Shown here in pieces: positions 24,886 to 33,535 of a stretch of 64,000 bases of DNA. Under the pieces are notes generated by a model, which saw only the letters and a list, made by a program, of their open reading frames with translations, was not told the origin of the DNA and searched no databases. The DNA comes from Pseudomonadales bacterium. GTDB lineage: Bacteria; Pseudomonadota; Gammaproteobacteria; Pseudomonadales; Azotimanducaceae. Location: contig JAJDVW010000049.1 in the NCBI GenBank assembly GCA_022825925.1, positions 1 to 64,000 of the forward strand, given 5' to 3'. Every line of letters starts with the position of its first letter. The stretch's first letter is position 1. Position numbers and translations under genes: made by a program.

Positions 24886-27800
24886 ATGACCAAAACCGTG
24901 CTGGCCGTGGGGTTCTGCCTGGCGCTCTGTCTCGCCTCGACCGCGGCCGGTGCCGTCGAGGAATCCGAACGGGCCCGCTTCCTGTACGAGTTGGAACGGG
25001 AGGCCGCGCACGCCGACATGCCCAGTACGATGCATGCGTCGGCGCCATCGGCCGCCATGCCACCCCACGCCGCAACCCGCGGGGTGCCCGACGGGTGGCT
25101 CGAACGCGCTGGCCAGCCTCCGTGGTCGCCCGATGGTGCGTATGGCGCCGGCATGACGGACGAAACGGCGGCGGACGTGTTCCGGGAGCACGTCTCGCCC
25201 ATCGTGCAGGACCAATGCATCAACTGCCATGTGGAAGGCGGTCCGTCGGGTCATACCCGCCTCGTTTTCGTCCGGTCTTCCAATCCGGACCACGTGGCCC
25301 TCAACCGGCGGGTCTTCGAGGACTTCCTGGCCGGCGTCGGGGACGGGGCGGACGTCGTCCTCGACAAGATTCGCGGCGTCGGGCACGGCGGCGGCGTCCA
25401 GGTCGCGGCGGGGGGCGCCGACTACGACCGCTTCGCGCGCTTCCTCGCGTTGCTCGGAGGCGATTCCGCGAGCGTGGCGCTGACTCCGCAAACGCTGTTC
25501 GACGGCGTCGCCATGGCGCCCCATCGCAAGACGTTGCGCCGCGCGGCGCTGATCTTTGCGGGACGCGTGCCGACGGAGGAGGAGTACGCTTCTCTCGGGG
25601 AGGTGGGCGTGCGAGCGGCCATACGAAGCTTGATGCAAGGGCCGGCGTTTCACGACTTCCTCGTTCGATCCGGCAACGACCGCCTGTTGACCGACCGGGA
25701 AGACACGGTGCTGTCAAACGGGCGAGGCGCGCCTCTCGTGAGTTACGTCAACGAGTGGGTACATCGTTGCCAAGTTGTCCGGGCGAACGGCTCCTCCTTT
25801 AGCGAAAGCCGGGACCAGTGGATCAGGAGAGCGCAATACGGTGCGCGCCGCGCGCCGCTCGAGCTGATTGCGCACGTGGTGGAGAACGACCTCCCGTACA
25901 CGGAGATACTCACCGCGAACTACGTCATGGCGAATCCCTGGTCGGCGCGTGCCTATGGAAGTTCGGTGGCGTTCGACGACCCGGAGGATGTACACGAGTT
26001 CCAGCCCGTGAGGTTCGACAGCTACTATCTGTACGACGACTCGCGGGCGTTTTTTCAGGGCAACTCGCGCTGTGGTTCCTACATCCTGGACGCGGGTGAC
26101 TTGCCCGTGGCCTTCCCGCACGCGGGCATCCTCAACACGATGGCGTTCCTCCGCCGCTACCCGACGACGGCGACCAACCGCAATCGGGCGCGGGCGCGCT
26201 GGACGTACCATCACTTCCTGGGCGTGGACATCGAGAAGTCCGCGGCGCGCACCACGGACGCGGAAGCGTTGGTCGACACCGACAACCCGACGCTGAAGAA
26301 CCCGGCCTGCACGGTCTGCCACGTCGCCCTGGACCCGGTTGCGGGGGCCTTCCAGAACTACGGCGACATCGGTCACTACCGATCCAACTTTGGCGGCATG
26401 GACGCCCTGGACTATTTCTACAAGAACGATCCCATCGGCGGCGAGGAGTTCGTGGTCGAGGCGCAGTCCATCGCGGATCGCGAGCGCATCTCCGTGGCGG
26501 CGGAATTCGGCGCGGGCGCGAACGCCGTGGGGTTCAGGGCCGCGGATGGGGGGTCACGGGTAGGTCTCGACGAGGTGCTCGTCCGGGACGAACGCGGCGT
26601 TCTGATAGGGCGGTACAGAAGCGGGCGTGACCGGGGGGCGGGGGACCCCGATGGCTGTGGTCGGCCCGACTTCTCCCATCATCTCGTGATCGACGGGTCC
26701 TGTGTCCTGACGGTCGACGTCGATGTTCCCCGGGCCGGCCGCTATCGCGTCGAAGCGGACGTGTGGGATGATCGCGACTGGGACGACCAGCCGGCCCTGC
26801 TGAAGGTATGGACCTCGGGCGAGTTCTACCGGGAAGGCGACACCTGGTATCGGGACATGCGGGTCCCCGGTTTCGGGGACAGGCCGGCGCCGGATGCGGA
26901 CAACAGCTTGCAGTGGTTGGCGCGGGCGGTCGTGTCGGACGACCGCTTTGCCGAGGGGGCGGTGAAGTTCTGGTGGCCCGCCGTCATGGGGCGGGAGGTG
27001 GCCGCTCCGCCGGAACGGGCAGGCGATGCGAACTTCGAGGGGCAGTCGCTGCGCGCGGGCGCGCAGGCGCTCGAGGTGCAACGTCTGGCGCGGGCGTTTC
27101 GACGCGGCATGCATGGCGGTCCGCCCTACAACCTGAAGGATCTCCTGGTGGAGATCGTCCTGTCGAGGTGGTTCAGGGCGGAGCGGATGTCGTCCGACGA
27201 CCCGATTCGGGCCGTGGCACTGCGGGGGGTCGGGGGCGGTCGGCTGCTGACCGGCGAGGAACTCGCGGCGAAGACGCTGGCGGTCACGGGCGTGCAATGG
27301 GGCCGCCAGAAGCCGGCCACGACGTTGTCGGGCCGGTTCACCACGCGGAGGCACGCCCTGTCCGGGGAGTATGCCATCCTGTACGGCGGCATCGACTCGG
27401 ACGGGGTCACCGAACGCGCGCGCGATCTGACCGCGGTGATGGTGGGGGTCGCCAAGCGGCATGCGGTGGAGGTGAGCTGTCCCGTGGTCCTGCGGGAGTT
27501 CTACCTGTTGCCCGACGACGAGCGGATGCTGTTCGGCGGCATCGACCTGACGGTCTCGCCGGCGGATGTGGAAGGTGCGGAGGCGACTCGCGCCAAGCTG
27601 GTGGAGTTGTACGACAAGCTGCTCGGCGTGTCGGTGCGCAAGTCGTCGCCGGAGGTTTCTCGCGCTTACGGGTTCTTCGAAGAGGTCTGGACTCGCAAGC
27701 GGTCGCTCCACGCGAACCAGGATCGTTTCATTGACCGGCTTGACGACTCGGTCTGTGAAATGTCCACCGACGAATACTACTTCGATAACGTTCCCCGCAA

Positions 27801-27903
27801 TGCGCTGGTGGATAGCGACCTGGCCGACCCCCAACATGTCGCCCGGACCTGGTTGGTGATGTTGGCCGCGCTGCTGATGGACCATCGCTACCTGCACCTG
27901 TAA
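24886..27903 (+). CDS. di-haem DUF1588/DUF1592-like secreted protein with carbohydrate-binding-like insert
   Basis: A 1,005-residue exported protein. A signal peptide (TKTVLAVGFCLALCLASTAAGA) is followed by a mono-haem module with CINCH (Cys111-His115) in HVSPIVQDQCINCHVEGG. A second haem site, CTVCH (Cys475-His479), sits in a DUF1588-like context (NPACTVCHVALDPVAGAFQNYGDIG). Between about 530 and 660 lies a beta-rich segment (GRYRVEADVWDDRDWDDQ) resembling a carbohydrate-binding module, followed by DUF1585-like helices. Related proteins in Planctomycetes pair with DUF1501/DUF1552 genes, as here. The start at 24886 has AAAAGG upstream. Its first haem module is repeated in the third gene of the operon. 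A redox or surface-assembly role is inferred. Confidence 0.75.
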   Translation: MTKTVLAVGFCLALCLASTAAGAVEESERARFLYELEREAAHADMPSTMHASAPSAAMPPHAATRGVPDGWLERAGQPPWSPDGAYGAGMTDETAADVFREHVSPIVQDQCINCHVEGGPSGHTRLVFVRSSNPDHVALNRRVFEDFLAGVGDGADVVLDKIRGVGHGGGVQVAAGGADYDRFARFLALLGGDSASVALTPQTLFDGVAMAPHRKTLRRAALIFAGRVPTEEEYASLGEVGVRAAIRSLMQGPAFHDFLVRSGNDRLLTDREDTVLSNGRGAPLVSYVNEWVHRCQVVRANGSSFSESRDQWIRRAQYGARRAPLELIAHVVENDLPYTEILTANYVMANPWSARAYGSSVAFDDPEDVHEFQPVRFDSYYLYDDSRAFFQGNSRCGSYILDAGDLPVAFPHAGILNTMAFLRRYPTTATNRNRARARWTYHHFLGVDIEKSAARTTDAEALVDTDNPTLKNPACTVCHVALDPVAGAFQNYGDIGHYRSNFGGMDALDYFYKNDPIGGEEFVVEAQSIADRERISVAAEFGAGANAVGFRAADGGSRVGLDEVLVRDERGVLIGRYRSGRDRGAGDPDGCGRPDFSHHLVIDGSCVLTVDVDVPRAGRYRVEADVWDDRDWDDQPALLKVWTSGEFYREGDTWYRDMRVPGFGDRPAPDADNSLQWLARAVVSDDRFAEGAVKFWWPAVMGREVAAPPERAGDANFEGQSLRAGAQALEVQRLARAFRRGMHGGPPYNLKDLLVEIVLSRWFRAERMSSDDPIRAVALRGVGGGRLLTGEELAAKTLAVTGVQWGRQKPATTLSGRFTTRRHALSGEYAILYGGIDSDGVTERARDLTAVMVGVAKRHAVEVSCPVVLREFYLLPDDERMLFGGIDLTVSPADVEGAEATRAKLVELYDKLLGVSVRKSSPEVSRAYGFFEEVWTRKRSLHANQDRFIDRLDDSVCEMSTDEYYFDNVPRNALVDSDLADPQHVARTWLVMLAALLMDHRYLHL

Positions 27904-27923
27904 TGCGACGGAGCGCGAGTCAG

Positions 27924-29162
27924 ATGAAACGACGCGAGTTGCTGCAAGGACTGCTCGGGCTCGGGGCCTGCGGGGGATTGCGTCTGCCGCTCGTCCGCGC
28001 GGACGACCATGCCGGCAAGGTGTTCGCCTTCCTCCATGCCGATGGCGGCTGGGATCCGACCAGCTTCTGCGACCCCAAGACCAATACGCCGGGCGAGCCC
28101 GTGATCAACCATTGGGCGGAACGGGACGACACGCGGCAGGCCGGCAACATCCCCTACGCGCCGTTCGCGGGGAACGAGGCGTTTTTCTCGAAGTACTACC
28201 CGCGCATCCTGGTCATCAATGGAGTGGATTCGCAGACCAATTCGCACACGGTCGGCGTCGTGCACAACTGGAGCGGCCGGACTTCCGAGGGCTACCCTTC
28301 CATGACGGCGCTGCTGGCCGCGCAGCACGGCCCGCGGTTGCCCGCCGCGTACCTGACCTTTGGCGGCTACTCCTATCCGGCGGGCGTTGCCCGTCCGACG
28401 CGGCTGGACAATCCGGACCGCATTCGCAGCATTGCCACCCCCAACGTCCGGCAGGGCGCCGCGCCTTACTTCGACAGTGCGGACTGGCAGGCGCTCGAAA
28501 AGTACGGGTCCGACACGGCGCAACGCATCGCCGCCGAGGCGCGTCTGTTACCGGGCGAACGGGAGCGCCGCCGGGCCTTTCAGTCGGCGTTCGCGGCGGA
28601 AGGCCTCGCGGAGTTCGCCGCCGTGATTCCGGATGATCCGCAGGCGAATCCGTTGCTCCTGCAGATACAGCTTGCCGTCCTGGCGTTCAAGTCGGGCGTT
28701 GCCGTGAGCGCCGATCTCCGGCTTGACGGGTTCGACACCCACTCCGATCACGATGATCGGTCCCGGCCGTTGCTGACCGCGCTCACCGCCGGGGTGGACT
28801 ATCTCTGGGAGTATGCCGAGGTCCACGGCGTGGCGGACCGACTGGTGGTGGTGATGGGATCGGATTTCGGCCGCACGAACTCCTACAACCCGGAAGACGG
28901 CAAGGACCATTGGCCCATCGGAAGTTACGTAGTCATGGAGAAGAACCAGCCCTGGACCAACCGCGTGGTAGGGGAGACGGACGACCTGCACTTCGCCCGG
29001 CGCATCGATCCCGTCACCCTGGAGCGCGACCAGGTGCTTGGGACGATCATCTACCCGAAGCACGTCCACAAGGCGCTGCGCCGTTATCTGGGCGTGGAGA
29101 ACTCCGCCGGCGCGCTGCGGTATCCGTTCAACGACACGGAAGACTTCGCCTTTTTCGGGTAG
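27924..29162 (+). CDS. DUF1501 family protein with Tat-like signal
   Basis: A 412-residue protein of the DUF1501 family, related to the alkaline phosphatase/sulfatase fold. The N terminus MKRRELLQGLLGLGACGG resembles a twin-arginine signal. Family motifs are FLHADGGWDP near the start, GFDTHSDH in the middle and VVMGSDFGRT...DGKDHWPIGSYVVM near the end. It lies 20 bp after the di-haem gene and 16 bp before the haem-LRR gene on the same strand, so all three form an operon. In Planctomycetes and other bacteria DUF1501 genes lie next to haem-containing DUF1549/1553 or DUF1592 partners; the biochemical role remains unknown. ATG 27924 was chosen for its ribosome site and signal; an ATG at 27903 overlaps the upstream stop. 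Confidence 0.85.
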   Translation: MKRRELLQGLLGLGACGGLRLPLVRADDHAGKVFAFLHADGGWDPTSFCDPKTNTPGEPVINHWAERDDTRQAGNIPYAPFAGNEAFFSKYYPRILVINGVDSQTNSHTVGVVHNWSGRTSEGYPSMTALLAAQHGPRLPAAYLTFGGYSYPAGVARPTRLDNPDRIRSIATPNVRQGAAPYFDSADWQALEKYGSDTAQRIAAEARLLPGERERRRAFQSAFAAEGLAEFAAVIPDDPQANPLLLQIQLAVLAFKSGVAVSADLRLDGFDTHSDHDDRSRPLLTALTAGVDYLWEYAEVHGVADRLVVVMGSDFGRTNSYNPEDGKDHWPIGSYVVMEKNQPWTNRVVGETDDLHFARRIDPVTLERDQVLGTIIYPKHVHKALRRYLGVENSAGALRYPFNDTEDFAFFG

Positions 29163-29178
29163 TGCGACGGCAGCCTGC

Positions 29179-31254
29179 ATGTCCAACCGTGAGCGATCCC
29201 ATGGCGGCGACCGGAGGCGGACCCGGTGGAGCTCGGCCCGGCGTCTCGGGGCGGCGTGCCTGGTCGCGTCCGGCGGTTCGTCGCTCGCGCAGACGGTGGA
29301 GGAGGTCTTTGCGGAGGACATATCGCCGCTCGTCCAGAGCCGGTGCGTGAACTGTCACGTCGCGGGCGGCGCCTCGGAGAACACCCGGCTGGTGTTCGTC
29401 CCGTCCTCCGATGCCGACCACGAGGCCCTGAACCTGCGGACGTTCCAGGACTTCCTGGCGAACGTCGCCGGCGGCGCCGACCGGGTGCTCGACAAGGTCA
29501 CGCAGCGCATCGACCACGGCGGCGGCGTGCAGGTCGCGGACGGCAGCGAGCAGTACGAGGAGCTGGAGCGCTTCCTTGCCCTGTTGAGCGAGCCGGAACC
29601 CACCGACGAACTCGTTCCCGACCCCGCCCTCCGCCGGGTGATCGTGGCCGCGCTCGGCAAGGCGCCCGGCGCGGCCATCGACGAGGCGGAGCTCGCCGCG
29701 TTGACGCGTCTGGATGCGAGCTCGGAAGGCATCTCCGACTTGACGGGTCTCGAGTTCGCGACCCAACTGGTGGAACTTGATCTGTGGTCGAACGACCTCG
29801 CGGATATCTCTCCGCTTGCGGGACTGACGCGGCTCGAGGAACTCGACCTGAGATACAACGCCCGCGTCTCGGACCTTGGGGCGCTTTCCGGCCTGACGGC
29901 TCTGCGAAGACTGGAGTTGGGTAGAGGGGTCTGGGACCTGAGTCCCCTCGCCACCCTGAACAGTCTGACGGAGCTCTACATCCAGAGATCCGACGCAGCC
30001 CTCGACTTCGAGCCGCTGCACGGCATCGAGGCCCTTTCGAGGGTGTCGCTGTACCGGACGCCGAACGTAAAACTCCTGTCGGTCGCCGGGTTACCGGGAT
30101 TGACCTCGTTGAGCCTGACTCGGTCTGAGGTCTCCGACCTTGGGCCCTTGGCGCGCGCGACCGGGCTGAAGTGGCTTTATCTGTACACCAATAGCATATC
30201 GGACCTCACCCCCATTGCCGGCCTTGACCAACTCGAATACCTGGACCTGGATTACAACCAGGTCTCGGATCTGACCCCTCTGGCGGGTCTGTCGGCGTTG
30301 CGGACTCTGTGGCTGCATTGGAACGAAGTTTCGGACCTGGAGCCCTTGTCTGGCCTGCCCCTGCAGTACATCTACCTGAACGGCAATGCCGTTGCCGATC
30401 TGACGCCCCTGCGAGGCATGGACACGCTTCAGGAGTTGTATGCCCGCGGGAACCGGATCAAGGATGTCTCGGCGTTGTCGGAACTTGCCGGGCTGTATGA
30501 CCTGGATCTCGGTCGCAACGACATCTCGGATATCTCTCCGCTGTCGGGGCTTGTGGCGCTGCGAAGAATGTGGATTGACGGCAATGCCGTCTCGGACATC
30601 GAAGCGCTTGCGGGCCTGACGCGTCTACTCAAACTGTCGCTCGACGGCAACGCGGTCTCCGATGTTCGGCCACTTGCGTCGCTGCCGTCACTCTGGGAGC
30701 TGAACGCCGCCCGCAACCCGATCGCGGACCTGTCGCCGCTCGCCGGTCTGTCCGAGCTCCGACGGCTGCACCTCAGTTACGTGGACACCTCCGACATCGG
30801 TCCCCTGGCGACGCTGGCCCGGCTGACGCACCTCTCGCTGGACGGCAACGACGTGACGGACCTCTCCGCGCTGGCGGGCCTTGCGGGATTGCAGGAACTC
30901 TCGCTCAGACGGAACGACATCGCCGACATCTCCCCGTTGGCGGGTCTTGCCGACCTGACGTACCTGTCGCTCAGCGGCGGCAACTCCGTGTCCGACGTGT
31001 CGCCGTTGATGGGGCTGACCCGGTTGAGCGGACTGGGGCTGAGCGGCAACGCGATTTCGGACATCTCCGCGCTGCGACCGCTGTCCAGCCTGCGGTGGCT
31101 GAATCTGGGCGCCAACCGGGTGGCCGACATTGCGCCCGTGGCGACGTTGGAACAGCTCGTATGGGTCAGCTTCCTTGCGAATCCCCTCGACGACGCCGCG
31201 TTGCACCGGCACATTCCCGAGATGCGCGAGCGGGGGGTGGTCGTGCGCCACTGA
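29179..31254 (+). CDS. secreted mono-haem protein with about 22 leucine-rich repeats
   Basis: A 691-residue exported protein with an N-terminal signal ending near SSLAQ. A mono-haem module follows with CVNCH (Cys56-His60) in DISPLVQSRCVNCHVAGG, clearly homologous to the first haem module of the gene at 24886 (both continue with TRLVFV.SS..DH.ALN...F.DFLA...GGAD.VLDK and HGGGVQVA). From about residue 190 to the end there are about 22 repeats of 21-23 residues of the SDS22/internalin type (LxxLxLxxNxVSDLSPLAGL). There is no membrane anchor or sorting signal at the C terminus. The joining of a haem module to a repeat scaffold is unusual; protein or polysaccharide binding coupled to electron transfer is a guess. 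Confidence 0.8.
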   Translation: MSNRERSHGGDRRRTRWSSARRLGAACLVASGGSSLAQTVEEVFAEDISPLVQSRCVNCHVAGGASENTRLVFVPSSDADHEALNLRTFQDFLANVAGGADRVLDKVTQRIDHGGGVQVADGSEQYEELERFLALLSEPEPTDELVPDPALRRVIVAALGKAPGAAIDEAELAALTRLDASSEGISDLTGLEFATQLVELDLWSNDLADISPLAGLTRLEELDLRYNARVSDLGALSGLTALRRLELGRGVWDLSPLATLNSLTELYIQRSDAALDFEPLHGIEALSRVSLYRTPNVKLLSVAGLPGLTSLSLTRSEVSDLGPLARATGLKWLYLYTNSISDLTPIAGLDQLEYLDLDYNQVSDLTPLAGLSALRTLWLHWNEVSDLEPLSGLPLQYIYLNGNAVADLTPLRGMDTLQELYARGNRIKDVSALSELAGLYDLDLGRNDISDISPLSGLVALRRMWIDGNAVSDIEALAGLTRLLKLSLDGNAVSDVRPLASLPSLWELNAARNPIADLSPLAGLSELRRLHLSYVDTSDIGPLATLARLTHLSLDGNDVTDLSALAGLAGLQELSLRRNDIADISPLAGLADLTYLSLSGGNSVSDVSPLMGLTRLSGLGLSGNAISDISALRPLSSLRWLNLGANRVADIAPVATLEQLVWVSFLANPLDDAALHRHIPEMRERGVVVRH

Positions 31255-31358
31255 CCTGCTTGCTCCTGGCTGGGCCGACGCACGACGCCGCGCCGGTTCC
31301 GCGGCCGGCGCTCAGACGTCCACACCGTCCATGAGGGGCGCGCCCATGCGTGAACCTG

Positions 31359-32336
31359 CTACGGCCCCCTCAAGCGCTCGACAAAGTCCCGCTCGGTGGT
31401 GCACGCCAGGGCGGCGGCGACGACCGCGTCCTCGGAGCAGGCGGCGAAGAGGGCCGTACTTGCGGCCAACGCAGGGGAGACGTCGATGCCCCGCTGGCGC
31501 AACAGGGCCCGGGCCATCCGCGCAAGGGTCTCGCGCCTGGTCGCGCGCCTGGCGGCGCGCCGTTGCGACCCCAACAGCGGATCGTCGTCCGGCCCCGTGC
31601 CCTCGCGGGCGCCGAGCACGGAGCCGACGCGCTCCAGTGCCGCGTGCGTGCGCGGCGACGGCCGGCGCTCGTTGAGCGCCGCGTGGATCTCCTCGGCCGT
31701 CCAGCCCGGGAAGGCGTGGCTGTCGGGAGATTCGCGAAACCGGCCGTCCCGGAGCACATGAATCGTGAGCCCGGGTCGACGCGACACCGGGCGGCTCGGC
31801 GCCCGGTGGTCAGGCACCTCGACCCAAAGCTCCGGGAACCCCCAGGACTCGTACAGGGACAGCTTGCCGCGCCGCACGTCCGTCGTGTGGTCCACCTCCA
31901 GCACCACGTCCGGGGGCGGATGCTCGCCGACGACCACGGCCGGCGCGCGGCGCAGGTCGATCTCCCCGGGGTGCACGTACAGCGACTGGTCCGCCTGCAT
32001 GATGCGCCGGGGCCGGCCATCGTCGTCGCGCACCATGAGGGCCATGGTGCCGTAACACGCGATCGGGGCACCGCGCACGGCGGCGATGCGCTCCACCAGT
32101 TGCGCGAGCGCCGCGCAGGGCGCTTCGTGGTCGGGGGTGGTCGGTTCGGCCACCCAGGCGGTCGCGATCCGGCCATCCCAGAACTCCAGCCGCCCCTCGT
32201 AGCAGCCGATCTCCTGGCGCGTGATGCGTCGGGCGGTGCAACCGGGGAAGGCGAGTCCCGCGACGTCGGGGGGCAAGTCGCTTGGGTCGGGCGAGGACGC
32301 CCGGGGGGCGTCGTAGCGGATGTCCGGAGTGGCCAT
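31359..32336 (-). CDS. Uma2 family (DUF820) PD-(D/E)XK nuclease-like protein, long C-terminal extension
   Basis: A 325-residue Uma2 protein. The nuclease-fold core includes PPPDVVLEVDHTTDVRRGKLSLYESWGFPELWVEVPD with the expected Asp, Glu and Lys residues. The C-terminal 120 residues add a helical, arginine-rich extension (RRAARRATRRETLARMARALL) of unknown role. GGGAGG lies four bases before the chosen ATG at 32336. A remnant of a different nuclease family and a third Uma2 gene lie just upstream on either strand, so this region has gathered several PD-(D/E)XK genes. Confidence 0.75.
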   Translation of the reverse strand: MATPDIRYDAPRASSPDPSDLPPDVAGLAFPGCTARRITRQEIGCYEGRLEFWDGRIATAWVAEPTTPDHEAPCAALAQLVERIAAVRGAPIACYGTMALMVRDDDGRPRRIMQADQSLYVHPGEIDLRRAPAVVVGEHPPPDVVLEVDHTTDVRRGKLSLYESWGFPELWVEVPDHRAPSRPVSRRPGLTIHVLRDGRFRESPDSHAFPGWTAEEIHAALNERRPSPRTHAALERVGSVLGAREGTGPDDDPLLGSQRRAARRATRRETLARMARALLRQRGIDVSPALAASTALFAACSEDAVVAAALACTTERDFVERLRGP

Positions 32337-32379
32337 GCGGACCTCCCCGTTCCCAATGGCGTCCGGGCAGTGTAGGGGT

Positions 32380-32401
32380 TTGCGCCGCGGAATTGAACGG
32401 C
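32380..32401. repeat. 22-nt dispersed repeat, copy 1
   Basis: These 22 bases, with core GCCGCGGAATTGAACGGC, are identical to 39115-39136. They lie between the Uma2 start and the PDDEXK_9 nuclease remnant. The core carries short inverted ends (GCCG and CGGC). Both copies stand beside a broken gene, so they may be the end or target scar of a mobile element. Confidence 0.6.
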
Positions 32402-32424
32402 TCGGCGGCGGGTTCTGCGGCACG

Positions 32425-32631
32425 GGACCAAGGGGTTGGTGCGCGCCCTGAGGCGCCGCTTCCACCACCTTGAACTCGAACAGATACGCGTGGCCGTCGG
32501 AGCGCACGGTCCTGTCCACTCGGCCGGTGCTGCCGGCGTCCTCCACCCGAATGTCCAGGCCGGTCGCGGCGAAGTGGGAGTAGAAGACGCTCAGCCAGGG
32601 GCAGGTTCGCACGTTGATTGCGGAAAAGGCC
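32425..32631 (-). pseudogene. PDDEXK_9 (DUF1703) nuclease C-terminal remnant
   Basis: The minus-strand frame reads SVFYSHFAATGLDIRVED, then GRVDRTVRSDGHAYLFEFKVVE, matching the nuclease end of the AAA_9 ATPase/DUF1703 family, where 'FYSYFAALGLDV..ED...GRLDM.V....YLFEFKVVE' is typical. The catalytic Asp, Glu-Phe-Lys pattern is kept, but no ATPase domain precedes it and similarity ends after about 60 codons on each side. It is a decayed fragment. In the 453-bp space 32337-32789 it is the only coding-like sequence seen. Confidence 0.65.
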
Positions 32632-32657
32632 GCTTCGGGTTCCGCCGTGGCGGACTC

Positions 32658-32685
32658 ACACTGGCCGCTTTGGATGCGCCAGTGT
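32658..32685. other. inverted repeat between nuclease remnant and Uma2 gene
   Basis: ACACTGGC (32658-32665) and GCCAGTGT (32678-32685) form a perfect 8-bp stem around a 12-nt loop. It lies about 105 bp upstream of the Uma2 start at 32790. It could be a regulatory hairpin or the remains of an element end; no T tract follows. Confidence 0.35.
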
Positions 32686-32789
32686 CGAACCGATGGTACG
32701 GTTTCCCGCAACGCGTCATCGCACGCGCCCACCGGAGAGGGCGGCACCTCCCGATGAAGCCAAGGCCCGTTCCTTCTTCCGAGGACCCG

Positions 32790-33428
32790 ATGTATCCCAG
32801 CTCCGACGGCAAGCCGTTGGCTGAGAACGATTGGCAGCTCGAGGCCATCCTCTCGTCCGTGGACATCCTGCGGGGGCACTTCGGGGAGCGCCCGGACGTG
32901 TACGTGTCCGGGGACCTGCTCGTGTACTACGAGGAGGAGAACCCCCGGAAGGCCGTCGCTCCGGTCGTGTTCGTCGTGTTCGGGGCGGCGAACCACAACC
33001 GCATGATCTACAAGCTCTGGGAGGAGCCGAAGGCGCCGGACTTCGTCCTGGAGGTGGCGTCGCGGAGCACGTGGCGGGAAGACCTCGGCGCCAAGCGGTC
33101 GATCTACGCGGCGCTCGGGGTGACGGAGTACTGGCTGTTCGACCCGAAGGACCAGTACTTCGATCCTCCGCTGCAGGGTCTCGTGCTGTCGGACGGGGCC
33201 TACCGGCCGCTGCCGGCGCGGGTGGAATCGGGTCGCCGCACCCTGTCGAGCGCCGTGCTCGGGCTCGATCTGCAGGTGGAGGACGGCAAGCTGCGTTTCC
33301 GCGACGCGGCGACGGGCGAGCCGCTGCCGACGTACGCGGAGCAGCGGGCGGCGTATCGGGCCGCGCAGGCCCGGATAGAGGAACTCGAGGCACGCCTCGC
33401 GGCGGCCGGGTCCGCCAACACGCGCTGA
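32790..33428 (+). CDS. Uma2 family (DUF820) PD-(D/E)XK nuclease-like protein with C-terminal coiled coil
   Basis: A 212-residue Uma2 protein of the cyanobacterial-style branch: RPDVYVSGDLLVYYEEENPRK, APDFVLEVASRSTWREDLGAKR (Asp, Glu and a Lys/Arg cluster), then YAALGVTEYWLFDPKDQYF. The end, YRAAQARIEELEARLAAAG, is a short coiled coil common in this branch. The ATG at 32790 has GAGG five bases upstream; an ATG at 32754 is an alternative. It is transcribed away from the Uma2 gene at 31359. Confidence 0.8.
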   Translation: MYPSSDGKPLAENDWQLEAILSSVDILRGHFGERPDVYVSGDLLVYYEEENPRKAVAPVVFVVFGAANHNRMIYKLWEEPKAPDFVLEVASRSTWREDLGAKRSIYAALGVTEYWLFDPKDQYFDPPLQGLVLSDGAYRPLPARVESGRRTLSSAVLGLDLQVEDGKLRFRDAATGEPLPTYAEQRAAYRAAQARIEELEARLAAAGSANTR

Positions 33429-33535
33429 CGCGCCGCGCGCTCCCCGACGGGCATGCGCGCCGCGGGACGGCATGCGCCCCGTCCGCCGTGTTGCCGGGGT
33501 TCCGGACCCGCGTGGTCGGGTCCTGGCGTCGGCGT

